Assembly (NCBI GenBank): GCA_026874595.1
Contig: CM049311.1
Coordinates: 62,953,453-63,017,452, forward strand
DNA length: 64,000 bases
DNA from: Sipunculus nudus
Taxonomy: Eukaryota > Annelida > Sipuncula > Golfingiida > Sipunculidae
Reading direction: 5' to 3'
Below, one piece after another: positions 1 to 12,400 of the stretch (positions are counted from its first letter, which is position 1; each line of letters starts with the position of its first letter). The notes below the pieces were generated by a model. The model did no database searches, was not told the DNA's origin, and saw nothing but the letters and a program-made list of their open reading frames with translations. A program made the translations under genes and the position numbers.

Positions 1-1063
1 TACATTTGGATGATGTAACACAGGGAAAGGTCTATGAATATTGAATCTGGTATTGAGGCGGCCAGTATATTTTGAAAGAACAAGAAAATGAAACTAAACT
101 GAAATCTGATTGGTCACTTGTACCTGTCACTGAATTCTGATTGGTTATCTTTACTCACTTAGCTATCAGGCAGAGAGGTAGTGTAAACTATGATGCATGA
201 TATATTGTGGTGTCTATAGGGAGATTTATTTAATTCACTGTTGTTGTACTTTTTATATCTTTGGCAAAATAAATATATTTTTTTAAAGTACTGTAAAATA
301 TGTTATGTATATAATTATTGTGTTTTGTTCCATCTGAATGTTTTTTGTCTCATTTTCATGAACTCAAAATGATTGTGGTTGTTAGATTCCTTCACTTTCA
401 ATATGCATGTCTTGCCTGATTCTCTTGATTTCAAAGTCTGTTGTGCTGCACAGTGGTTATAGCTGTCATTCATTTTTAAATTTATAAGTTTTATCATTTC
501 TGCATGGATTCTAGTGATGATTTGAAGAGTAATTCAGATGTGTTACAATATATTATGTTTTTACGTTAAGTGAAATGCACAGCCAATAAGTGTTCAATGT
601 GTGAACACCCTTTTTAGAAAAATTCCATTAAGTATCTGTCTAAAGATTAAAGTATGGTCCAGGCAGTGGTGAAACTTTTTCAAGACATATTTACCAAAAT
701 AATGTACATTTATTGTATTATTATAAAATATATGCAAAAGGAAATTATTCTAAGCTCGCCATATTGTCGGCCTACTGTATTTCTTGCCACAAGTGTACAT
801 AAACCTGCATGACTACCTCAACGAAATGCTGTCTTCTGTAGTGGCATTCTGTCCCATGTTTCTTGAAATAAATGGCCTATTCCATTCATCCAATATCCAC
901 TGGTTTGTAGTTATAATTTAACAAATTTGGCAGTGTGCAAATCTTGGGTTAATGCTGTAATTTTAGTTTAAACATGGATTTATATCTCATGGTATTTTTG
1001 TGCCTTTGTCATCAGATTACCAGGTGGTCTAGTTTACCTATTAGTTCTTTTCTTTCATTTTGT
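1..1063. other. Intronic or upstream AT-rich DNA, no feature seen
   Basis: No exon with splice sites and no recognisable repeat terminus was found. If the MAP3K gene extends upstream, this is intron. Confidence 0.5.
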
Positions 1064-1713
1064 TATGCCCCCGCCACAAAGTGGCCGGGGCATAAAGTTT
1101 TACCCATGTCCGTCATTCCGTCATTCTGTCATTCCGTCATTCCGAAATCAAACAGTTGTACGGACTTTTCTTCGCAATGCCTGCAGATATTGGCCTGATT
1201 TTTTGTGTGTGGGCAGATAATGACCAGTTACAGATCGAGTTTGCGTTTCTTCCCGGTTGACCTACTTTTGACTGATTTACGGCTCTAAAACTTAGAAAAT
1301 TTCATGAAAAATAGAAATTTTCATGACAATTATACACATGTACGGACTTTTTTTTCGCAATGCCTGCAGATATTGGCCTGATTTTTGGTGTGTGGGCAGA
1401 TAATGACCAGTTACAGATTGAGTTCGCGTTTCGTTCCGGTTGACCTACTTTTGACCGTTTTACGGCTCCTAAACATAGAAAAATTCATGAAAAATAGAAA
1501 TTTTCATGACAAATACACATGTACGGACTTTTTTTCGCAATGCCTGCAGATATTGGCCTGATTTTTGGTGTGTGGGCAGATAATGACCAGTTACAGATCG
1601 AGTTCGCGTTTCGTCCTGGTTGACCTATTTTTGACCGTTTTACGGCTCCTAAACTTAGAAAAATTCATGAAAAATAGAAATTTTCATGACAAATACACAT
1701 GTACAGCCATTTT

Positions 1714-4313
1714 TGGCCCTCAGCGCATAGGCTGATAGGCTATTGTCGTAACTGAAGCTGTCCGTCTGTCCGTCCGTCCATCTGTCTGTCCGGTGTCTGT
1801 CCCTGCGTCCGTTCCGCGTCTGTTAACTTTTACCTTGTGAGCGGGATATCTCTAAAAGGATTCACCGTTGGAATTTTATTTCATCAGTTAAGATGTATAT
1901 CGATAAAATCTCGGTCAAGGTCGAAGATGGGTGACCTTGACCCATTTTTTAGCTCAGCTGACTATAAGTCATCTGAGCTATAGTCGTTGTCCATTGTCCG
2001 TCGTCCATCCGTCTGTCCGTCCGTCCGTCAGTCCGTCCGTAGATGTGGCACGTTTTGAAACCGTAAGACCTAGGAATCCAAAATTCAGCATAATGTTAGA
2101 TGTCCCTAAGATCTCCTACCAAGCTGAAAACTGGGTCTTTGCGACTTCGTTCCTTTGAGAAATTAAGGAAAAACCTCAATTTTTTATTAAAATCCTATTT
2201 TCACACTTCAGGACTGCCTAATATCAAAACCACTCATCTGTTTTTCCTCATATTAACCATAAATATTCTTCTATATAGTTCCTATGTACATGCCAGAAAT
2301 TAAGTCTGTTAAGTATAAATTCTTAAAGTTATGGGCCCAAACATAATGGACTTTGTAAAAATTCAGGAAAAATATTTACTCACTTAACATGAAAAATTTT
2401 GAAACTAGAGTCTATTTTCCCAAGTATATAACTATGTTTAATTAAGATTCAATTGTTTACCCAAAATTAGTTCTGAATTTTGTAAATTTTTTAAGTAATT
2501 AGCATAAAAATAAAATCAGTACCTTAAATTTTGCCCAACTTTGTCCATGGCACGTTTTTTTCCTGTAAGTACCATTGATTTAATTTTCACAGCATGTAAA
2601 CATAAATATTTAATTTGTTTAAATCTGAAATTTGGAAGTAAAAGCTTGAAAATTAAGCTAGTTATTGATTTTTTTCTTGAGGCTCTATTGTAGTCATTTG
2701 CTTTGATTACAGATTACAGATGCAGGGTCCCACTCCAGGTCACTGGAAGTCAGCTATGCCAGGGTTTCTGATTTGTTACAGTCACTGGGGGAGATCCCCT
2801 GCTGTGACAGGTGTACAGTTATTCTCATATCACCACCCCAATCAGCCCCCCCCCCCCCGCCCCCCCCTCCCCCCAACCAAACCCAGCAAGTGTTATGCAG
2901 TATTGTTATTGTTTTCACTGTATATCCTTAATTGTAATGCTGTTTCCACTCTAATATGCAAAAACTTTCCTTGAAAAAGTAATTCAAGGTGTAATCCAGA
3001 AGATGCAATGTTGTGTAATGTAGCATTTTTAAAGAAATCATTTTTCTTTTAAATGATTTTACCAATCATAATGGGACCCATCAGTATGCTTAAATTATGA
3101 TAAAATATGAAGCACATTATGGATAAATAAAGACACAATTAAAAATTGTGAAATCTAAATCAAGTATTTTTTTTTAGATATTTATTGTTTTTCAGATTTA
3201 AAAGATATATTTTTGTGGTAAAAAATAAATAAACATTTGTATGCATGATGTGGTGTTATCTGACAAGATTGAGATTTATGATGATGCAATTGAGAATTAT
3301 GAATCAACTTTTATATTCAGATATATATGTTATATTGAAAATGTATAGAAATATAAACTTAAATTAAAAAAAAAATTGATGTGATAAAAAAATGAGGATT
3401 TATTACAAACATTCGTTCATTATTTTCCTGCATCAGCAGAATTTGAGATCAGGCTTTGTTTGCCATGTTTTATGTTGTTAATTAGTTATATTTCAGCTGT
3501 ATACATTTCATAAAAAAAACATATATTTAATAATTTATATATACAAAAAAAATATTCGATTGAACAAATGTGTAAACTACTGAAATGTCAACAGTTAATC
3601 GAAAAGCCAACTAATGATCATGGTAATTGTACAGAGCATTTGTTCACAAACTGCTCACATGCTTCAGTTTCAACATTAGGAAACACATGGTCAGGTCACA
3701 AAATATTATTTGCAACAATTTCTTGCTCATCAATACAAACCAATCATATAAACCAACCATGGCCTTTATTACCTCTTCCTCTTACACTTTATCTCAATTT
3801 GATATTATTTTAGATTTTTACCTTCAAGGTTAATGTCAGCTGAGCACAGTGACCCATAGGTCCCTTGTCTACAATTTACAGCTGAATATAGAAAAACACA
3901 CAGAAGTTTATATCTCAGGAACCATTGTGTGGATTTTCACAAAACTTACTATGATCATTGGGACTGATGGTCTGTATGTGCTGCACAATTTTGGTGGTGC
4001 CACCTGCAATTTCTGATTTTTTAATGAAATTTTATCGGATTTTTTTCAATTTTGGCCTTTTGTGCTGGATATCTCCAAAGGTATTCAACACAGGAACTTC
4101 ATTTCTTCAGTGCTATTGCATTATATTTACAAAATCTTAGTCAAGTTCAAAGATGGGTGATCTTGACCTACTTTTCAAGGATACAGAGCTTAGTATAGAA
4201 AAAAACTTAGGAGCTCATTTCTCAGGAAGCATTTGGTGGATTGTTTTGAAACATGGCATATACCTCTCCAATTTAAATTTATAAATGATTATCAACTTTT
4301 GCTAATATTCTAG
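1714..4313 (+). mobile_element. Family C Helentron/pearl-like element (copy C1), nested in A1
   Basis: Begins GGCCCTCAGC with hairpin to GGCTGATAGGC, then repeated GTCC motifs. It ends in AATATTCTAG at 4310-4313, and family A sequence resumes directly after. Internal text (GAGCGGGATATCTCTAAAAG and so on) matches copy C2 at 36894-37924. Its own core is interrupted by a family B element at 1950-3867. Confidence 0.75.
1950..3867 (+). mobile_element. Family B Helentron/pearl-like element (copy B1), nested in C1
   Basis: Starts TAGCTCAGCTGACTATAAG, an imperfect hairpin with CATCTGAGCTATAG, then TCC/GTCCGTCC repeats. The end holds GTCAGCTGAGC (inverse of the 5' arm), the palindrome TGACCCATAGGTC and CTTG at 3864-3867. 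Family C sequence is contiguous across the insertion, without a target duplication, as expected for T|T insertion. Same subfamily as B5 at 40149-42051. Contains a C-run at about 2848-2873. Confidence 0.8.
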
Positions 4314-4698
4314 TTTTGCAATGCAATGCTTACAGATACTGGCCTAATGTTTGGTCTGTGGGCGCATAATGACCACTTACAGATCGAGTTCGCGTTTCGT
4401 CCCAGTTAACCTATTTTTCACCATATGACAGATCCTGAACATAGAAAATTTCATGAAAGACAGAAATTTTCATGATAAATGCACATATATGGACTTTTTT
4501 CACAATGCCTGCATATACTGGCCTGATTTTGGTGTGTTGCTTGATAATGACCCTTTACAGATCGAGTTTGCATTTTGCCCTTGTTGACCTACTTTTGACC
4601 ATACAAACACCTCCTGAACTTAAAAAATTTTACAAAATTTAACAAATGTTTCTAATTTGCCCCAGGCGGGACCATTCGTGTCGTTCCGACACATCTAG

Positions 4699-5342
4699 TT
4701 TTATATATATTTTGGATATATTCAAGGCCCGGTGATTTTGTTTTATTTCATTTGTTATGTGTCCTTTTTCTGCTTATGATCATTGTCTTTGCTTGTGTAG
4801 ATTAGATATAGTCTGTACCTTAACACCTTAACATTTAAGTTCTACCAGTTTTGCCAAAAATTAAAATTTATTTACTTAAATATTAATTAGATAAAAATTG
4901 CAAAGTATCTTTTCCACCTCTGTTTGTTCTTGTCTTGTTTAGTGGCAGACTAGAATCCTGTAAAGGAATACCACCTAAACATGTTTGAATATTCATTTGT
5001 GATATATACTGTATTTCCTTGAAAAGTCAAGTACCCGTAAGGGATGTCCTTAAGTTTCAGTATTCATCACCATATATGGAAAATTTGTTAAAAAAAGTCA
5101 GTGTTTTAAAGAAGAAAACAGAATCCTGTCATAGAATGTAGACTGAATTGAAGGGGTGGCAGTCAAGTTTGCCTTGTAACAGATATTGATTGGTTGTTGG
5201 TGCCATAAACAGAAATGCCAAGTCTCATGCATTGGGCATGAGACTCACACGTTTACCCCTCCTCTCATGCCAGGGGACATAAATATCACCCATTATTTAC
5301 CTGGACTGGTCATCCAAAACTTTTAAGTTAAAACTGAACATC
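4699..5342. other. Intronic AT-rich DNA, nothing recognised
   Basis: Unique-looking intron between elements A1 and the MITE at 5343; no exon or repeat terminus seen. Confidence 0.5.
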
Positions 5343-7431
5343 TTAGGCCAAAATAAAAAAAAAGGTATGGTTCTCAGGCACTTTTTTTCAGAAAACAATG
5401 CGGGCGGGCGCTTTTTATGCCCCCGCCACAAAGTGGCCGGGGCATATAGTTTAACCCATGTCCGTCATTCCGTCCTTCCGTCATTCCGAAATGAAACAGT
5501 TGTACGGACTTTTTTTCGCAATGCCTGCAGATATTGGCCTGATTTTTGGTGTGTGGGCAGATATAGACCAGTTACAGATCGAGTTTGCGTTTCGTCCCGG
5601 TTGACCTACTTTTGACCGTTTTACGGCTCCTAAACTTAGAAAATTTCATGAAAAATAGAAATATTCATGACAGATACACATGTACGGACTTTTTTTCGCA
5701 ATGCCTGCAGATATTGGCCTGATTTTTGGTGTGTGAGCAGATATAGACCAGTTACAGATCGAGTTCACGTTTCGTCCTGGTTGACCTACTTTTGACCGTT
5801 TTACGGCTCCTAAACTTAGAAAATTTCATGAAAAATAGAAATATTCATGACAGATACACATGTACGGACTTTTTTTCGCAATGCCTGCAGATATTGGCCT
5901 GATTTTTGGTGTGTGAGCAGATATAGACCAGGTACAGATCGAGTTCGCGTTTCGTCCTGGTTGACCTACTTTTGACCGTTTTACGGCTCCTAAACTTATA
6001 AAATTTCATGAAAAAAATAGAAATATTCATGACAGATACACATGTACGGACTTTTTTTCGCAATGCCTGCAGATATTGGCCTGATTTTTGGTGTGTGAGC
6101 AGATATAGACCAGTTACAGATCGAGTTCGCGTTTTGTCCTGGTTGACCTACTTTTGACCGTTTTACGGCTCCTAAACTTAGAAAATTTCATGAAAAAAAT
6201 AGAAATATTCATGACAGATACACATGTACGGACTTTTTTTCGCAATGCCTGCAGATATTGGCCTGATTTTTGGTGTGTGAGCAGATATAGACCAGTTACA
6301 GATCGAGTTCGCATTTCGTCCTGGTTGACCTACTTTTGACCGTTTTACGGCTCCTGAACATAGAAAATTTCATGATAAATAGAAATATTCATGACAGATA
6401 CACATGTACGGACTTTTTTTCGCAATGCCTGCAGATATTGGCCTAATTTTTGGTGTGTGGGCAGATATAGACCAGTTACAGATCAAATTCGCGTTTCGTC
6501 CCGGTTGACTTACTTTTGACCGTTTTACGGCTCCTGAACATAGAAAATTTCATGAAAAATATGAAATTTCATGACAAATACACATGTACAGACGTTTTTT
6601 CGCAATGCCTGCAGATATTGGCCTGAATTTTGGTGTGTCGGCAGATATTGACCAGTTACAGATGGAGTTCACGTTTTGTCCCAGTTGACCTATTTTTGAC
6701 CGTTTGACGGTGCTCTAACATAGAAAATTTCATAAAAAAGGTGCACATGTATGGACTTTTTTTCGCAGTGCCTGCAGATATGGGCCTGATTTTTGGTGTG
6801 TAGGCAGATAATGACCAGTTACAGATCGAGTTATTGTTTTGTCTCAGTTGACCTACTTTTGACCATTTGACTGCTCCTGAACATAGAAAGATTCATGAAA
6901 AATATAAATTTTCATAACAAATGCATATGTACTGACTTTTTTTCCTCAATGCCTGCATATACTGGCATGATTTTTGGTGTGTTGCTTGATAATGACCCGT
7001 TACAAATCAAGTTTGCATTTTGCCCTTGTTGACCTACTTTTGACCATACGACACCTCCTGAACTTAAAAAATTTTCCAAATTTTACAAATGTTTCTAATT
7101 TGCCCAAGGCGGGGGCATTCGTGTCGTTCCCACACATCTAGTTTTAATTTTAAATTTTTTGGTATGTTTCCATAAAAATGTCAAATGATAAGGGAAAAGC
7201 ATGAAAATAACAGTTTTATTCTGCTAAATAAGTAAAAGCACTACAAAACAAAGGAAATTGTAATTTGTATGGTTTTATCTTCTTGAAAGAAATGTTGGAG
7301 CGGCAGCAGCTCAAAATTGGAAAGTTTTTATTGAAAACCAAAATAAAAATTTTTGATGCGGGGGTTTAAAATTGATGTGGGTGGTGCCTGAGAACCATAC
7401 CTTTAATTTTTTTTGGCCTTATCTTTCAAAA
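5343..7431. mobile_element. Inverted-repeat MITE (family E) carrying nested A2
   Basis: Left end 5343-5383 (AGGCCAAAAT, poly-A, GGTATGGTTCTCAGGCAC) is the inverse of the right end 7388-7431 (GTGCCTGAGAACCATACC, poly-T, GGCCTTA). Without the nested element the MITE is about 360 bp. A second, partial copy starts at 63261. Confidence 0.75.
5416..7141 (+). mobile_element. Family A Helentron/pearl-like element (copy A2)
   Basis: Complete copy: 5' hairpin ATGCCCCCGCCAC / GTGGCCGGGGCAT, then about eight units of 180 bp, from 5502 to about 6930. It ends with the inverted arm GGCGGGGGCAT, a hairpin GTGTCG/CACAC (one mismatch) and CTAG at 7138-7141. Inserted in a T-run of the family E MITE. The six central units are very similar, which points to recent array expansion. 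Confidence 0.88.
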
Positions 7432-9361
7432 CTGGAAGTGGAACAAAGTTGTGCCGAATGTGGTGAATCGACACCTTTGATAAGGTGTGGCATCTTGCCT
7501 GGAGGCTCATAATTTGGGATACCCGCGCTGTCTTGGTTGCCTGTAAATAGTTGATCCCTCAAACTAAAACAGTGGTTCATGATTGCCACGATCACCAGTT
7601 TAAAATCTCACACATTGTGATTCTGCCAGCTTGGCATCTCTGCATAAATATGATGAAATGATGAAATACAGTCAGTTGAAGGATGCCATCCAATGCTGTC
7701 ACTTCATGAATAGGTATCCAGGAAAGATTTGAAATGTATAGGTTTTAATGAATATCATTATCTATTGACAGAGTACTCACATTGTTCTATCACTGTCACA
7801 AACAGAACAACATAAGAGTGGTTTAAAGTCATCTTAGTACACCAGTGGGCACCCTTTAATGGAATAGACTGTGATGATAAAGTACATGCTTTGCAGTGGC
7901 AGTTTCTTTGACGTTTTCTTTACTTTTCATCAGTCTTCTTCTTGTCATTTTTATTATTTCTAAGTTGTTTTCTTTAACTTGGCATGGTTTGTTATTAAGA
8001 AGCCTATAAGCTTTCTGTGCAGTTGTCTGGCAGATCCTCACAATGCCTCATAGTTTGATGTCACTCACAGGTTACTTACTTTGGCCCATACTAATGAAAT
8101 CTGAATGGTTGATCTATTATTTTGATAATTTTTGGCAACTGCTTAAAGCTTACATTTACAAGAATTGCGTCTCCCAGAACAACCAGACCAACTCAGGATT
8201 TCTCAGCATCCTTGTATTCCTAGAAAGTCCTGGAAAATGGCCACTTCAAAATCCAGGCATGGAAAGTCCTGGAAACAAAGAGGTGTTTTCAGTATGTCCT
8301 CGGGAATTAAGTGAAAATACCCTGGAAAACTGGTTAGGCCAAGGTTTAACATACAAATTAAGTCACATTCAGCGAACCAGAAAAGTTAATATGTTGTTGA
8401 ATGGATCTGCCAACTCAAGTGTTGTCATTCTTTCAAATTTTCAATCATGCGTATTCATAAAAAGACCAGAACCTTTGTTTTAAACCTCCATAAATGTTTC
8501 TGATTTAGTTCCATCTAATAATCCTGTCTATTTTGGCTCAGTTGTTTAAGAAGGGCTACCATCTACAATGATCTATTATTACTGGCTTAAGTTGATTGAT
8601 ATACCACAGCATCATGTTAATTATTTTGTAAAGTCCTTGATTTCTCCTGGAAAAAGGCTTTTTAAGCCTTGAAGTGAATGAACCATAGAACTATTAACAA
8701 AGTTTACTTTCTGCCTAAACCCACCATGTATGTAAAAGGTTTTTTTTATATAAGTGTGCATATAGGGAAATCATCATGCATGTTAATTTCAGGTAGGCCG
8801 TATCAGCCCAGTAAATATTCTGAGTCACTTTAGGCTTCTTTTCCACCACTCCATTTAAGTTGAAATTTTAATTCAACAAGGGATCATTGAAAACCTGATG
8901 TCTCAGTGACAATTATCAAAAGTCCTTATCTGGACATCAAGACTTTCTCTAATCTCAGTCTTGATATAACAAATGTAACATGTACTCTGTTCCCAGAATA
9001 TTCTGTTTTAATCTGATATGTGCACATGTACTTTTCTAGTTAGTTAAACATTATTATTAAGAAATTATTTTCTAGGGTTTAATGGGAACATTTGATTAAT
9101 ATTTAAGTATTGGCAGTTTTTTGTAAGATTTTAAGTAAAAACATGTGTAATAAAAAAAAGGCAAAGTAAAAACTTGTAATTTGTCTTTTTTTCAGAATCA
9201 CAATATTTTGATCATAAATAATAAAGGATAGAATAGATATAGATAGCTGCATTTAAATTGAAATTTTTCCTTAAAAATATACTAAAATACAGTTTATGAT
9301 CTGAGAAGAATTAACTTCTGCTTTAAAAGAAATCTTAAAAATCTCATTTTCTGAATTTTAG
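7432..9361. other. Intron upstream of the first detected exon
   Basis: No exon seen. A 146-residue open frame at 8043-8483 shows no recognisable domain, and its neighbourhood contains imperfect GAAAGTCCTGGAAA repeats, so I treat it as chance or repeat-derived. Confidence 0.5.
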
Positions 9362-9420
9362 TGCACCAAGACGTAAAAAGAAACCAAAGGCAACTCAAGA
9401 TTATGGTCGAAGTGTTTCAG
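9362..9420 (+). CDS. MAP3K5: MAP3K exon 1 of window: basic tail and start of 14-3-3 motif
   Basis: Acceptor AG at 9360-9361 after a T-rich tract; donor GTGAAC from 9421. The exon carries one base completing a codon, then 19 codons and one spare base. The peptide starts APRRKKKPKATQDYGRSVS. It corresponds to the basic stretch after the ASK1 kinase domain that leads into the 14-3-3 site. The final Ser (residue 19) would be the phosphoserine of RSVSVP; the Val after it is split across the junction. The preceding exon, which must end with two codon bases, was not found in 1-9361. Confidence 0.85.
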
Positions 9421-12400
9421 GTGAACCTCTTTTCCTACTTGTATATGCTTATTTTAAAGCATTTAAATGCTTATGATTTTGCACTTAATACTTGTTTTAT
9501 CAGAGTAGCTGATGTATGATCAGCCCACTTACCAGTGTATATAGATCTCTGTGGATACAGATAAGAGTATATGGATTTCCATAAGGGCGAGCGTGATAAA
9601 ATCGCTCCTATGCTAATATCACTGGGTTGTTTCCACATGCGCATAAGCAAGAGTGAGAGCAAACGCAAATGGGATTTTCTGAATTGCGCCAGGTAGTGAG
9701 TCCGAAACCTGTTGCACAGTATTCACATGGGAATTCATTAAAATGACGTAATGAAAGGGGACATCCCTGTGTTAACTGCACATACCTAAAGCTAAACCAG
9801 CATGCAGAAAAAAAATATGATTTTCAATATTGGTGATGTGGATAGATTGGTAGAATAGATAAATGAAAGGCAATACATATACTGTTTATTCGATATCACT
9901 TTTCTTCATCACAGTGACATTTAATTGAATGGAAATGGGGGACGGGGAGGGAAAGTAACTTAAAAAATCTCGAGCGACATATATTCTCTATTATAGATAA
10001 ATACAGATTTGAACATGCCTATCACTATAGAATACTCACTTTTTAAGTTTACAAAACTCACCAAATGAAACTTAATTTCTGTAATATAATCGTGTAGAAA
10101 AGACTAGAAATAGCGGGTCCCATCACATATTTGGAAACACACCACATGAACGGCTCACGACGCATATTCAGATTCACTCGAGTTTGCGCTTATGGAAACA
10201 TAGCTGTATGTCATAGCATGATCAACACACTTTAGTTTTGCAGCATACAAGGTTTACATATCTAAAGATATGACAACACCACATACAATGTATTGCATAA
10301 TTTCGTGTTTCCAGATCAGTGTGTTACACATTTCAAATTATAAAAAATACCTAGTCATGACTCATAAAAACTGATTGATAATTAGTTATGTAAATAAGAT
10401 TACTTGATGCCTAAAAACTGAATACAAAAAAGGTCCTTGACTCAATATAGCACTTTTGATTAAAAATGTTCAGCAATCAGCAGTGTGTATTCATCTTAAA
10501 GATTGCATGCTGGTTTTTTAGCTCAGCTGACTTTCAGTCATGCTGGGCTATAGCGATGGGTCTTTGTCCGGCGTCCTTCCGTCTGTCCGTCCGGCCGGCC
10601 GTCCGTCCGTCTGTTAGCAGGGCACAAATCGTAACTGTAGGGGCTAGGGCCATGAACCCTATGCAGTCTTAGAGGTTATAAAAAGATCTCCTTGCAAACC
10701 TGAAATTAGGTCACTGCGACCTATATTCTCGAAGTTACGGGGTATGTTTGCACCCCCCAGAAATAACTCTTTGAGACAAAATTTTCATCCCAAACCTTCC
10801 ATCTTTCACATACAGCTCACCTACCAACAGGGGAAGAACCATAATTTTTTTTAGCTCAAAAGGTCAAAGGTCAAGGTCACAGGAGCCTCTTCTTTGAAAA
10901 GCCTGTGGATGCATTTAAAGCCAACCCTTTCATCCCAATTCTTTGATCTTTCACATATAGCTCACCTACTAAGTTGGAGAAGAATCCTGTAGATTTTGAG
11001 GTCACAAGGTCAAAGGTCAGGGTCACAGGATCCACTTCTTTGAAAAGGTAGTGGACACATTTCAAGCTAGACTTTTCATTCCAAACCTTCCAGCACTGAT
11101 ATCGCTTCTCTGCCAACAGGGGAAAATACCTGTTGATTTTGAGGTCAAAGGTCAAGTTCACAGCACCCACTTCTTGTGTGGAATCATTTTCAGGCAAACT
11201 TTTCAATTTGTACCTTCCATATGGCTTACCTACCAATAAGGGAAGAAGCCTATTGATGTTGAGGTCAAAAAGTCAAAGGTCAAGGTCACAATATTTAATT
11301 GTTCTAAATGCTTGTGAGCATATTTCAAGTGTAACTGTTCAACCCAAACCTTCAGTCTTTCACATATGCCACATCTATGCATCACTCAGTTTGACTCAAA
11401 CTTCATATTTATGGGTCTTTTTGCTTGAATAAATAACTTATTGATTTTGGGGTCAGCTGGTCAGCAGGTTAAAGGTTGCAGGTCAAAGTTATTCACCCAT
11501 TGGTTGCCAAGTATTTACACCAGATTTAAGTGGTCAGTAGTTACCCATCATTTAGAAAGAATCCAGTTGATATATGGGCAAAAGGCCAAGGTCATAGGTC
11601 AGGGATGTTCACAATTACTTATTTTATAGACCATCTCTATTTTTAGCTCAGCTGACTGAAAGTCATCTGAGCTATAGCGATCACTCTTTGTCCGTCGTCC
11701 GTCTGTCCGTCTGTCCGTCTGTCCGTCCGTTAACCAGGCACAAATCGTAACCGCTGGACCTAGAACCTTGTAACTTGGGATTCTGAGAGGTCCATAAAAA
11801 ATCTCCTTGGAAACCAGAAATTAGGTCTCTGTTACCCATATCCTTCGAGCTATGGGGCCCCAAAGTACCCCCCAGAAAAGTCAAAAATTTCATACAAAAA
11901 CTTCAATATCTCATTAACTACTTGACTGATGGTCATGATTTTTGGCATACATATTGATCATGAGATGTTACATCACTTCCTGCAGACTGGTGGCGCCACC
12001 TGTATTTTTCGATTTTTTACGAATTTTTTTCTCTATTTTTGAGACCTTTAAAAATGTGAACATCTGTTAACAAGGCACAAATCATAAAGACTGGACTTAG
12101 AATCTTAATTCTTGACACACTGAGAGGTCCATGAAAAATCTCCTTGGAAACCAGAAATTAGGTCTCTGTTACCCATATCCTTTGAGCTATCGGGCCCCAA
12201 AGTACCCCCCAGAATAGTAAAAAATTTCATACAAAAACTTCAATATCTCAATAACTACATCACTGATGGTCTTCATTTTTGGCATACATATTGATCATGA
12301 GATGTTCGATCAGTTCCTGCAGACTGGTGGCGCCACCTGTACTGTTTGATTTTTTACGATTTTTTCCTCTATTTTTGAGACCTTTGAGGATGCTGTCATC

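Larger units (their letters stand above)
1064..4698 (+). mobile_element. Family A Helentron/pearl-like element (copy A1), with nested insertions
   Basis: Starts with the hairpin ATGCCCCCGCCAC / GTGGCCGGGGCAT, then a GTCCGTCATTCC tract and three units of about 180 bp that begin near GTACGGACTTTTTTTCGCAA. The 3' end has the inverted copy of the 5' arm (GGCGGG, slightly decayed), a hairpin GTGTCGTTCCGACAC and CTAG at 4695-4698, followed by T's. Bases 1714-4313 are a later family C insertion. No protein is encoded, so it is non-autonomous. Confidence 0.8.

Noticed and set aside
1950-1990. tRNA-derived SINE, suggested by TAGCTCAGCTG resembling a Pol III A box
   Set aside because: No B box at the right spacing and no tRNA fold. 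The motif is one arm of a hairpin that recurs inverted at the 3' end, as in the other element families.
8043-8483. 146-codon plus-strand open frame
   Set aside because: No recognisable domain, no splice context, and it overlaps imperfect GAAAGTCCTGGAAA repeats in an intron.
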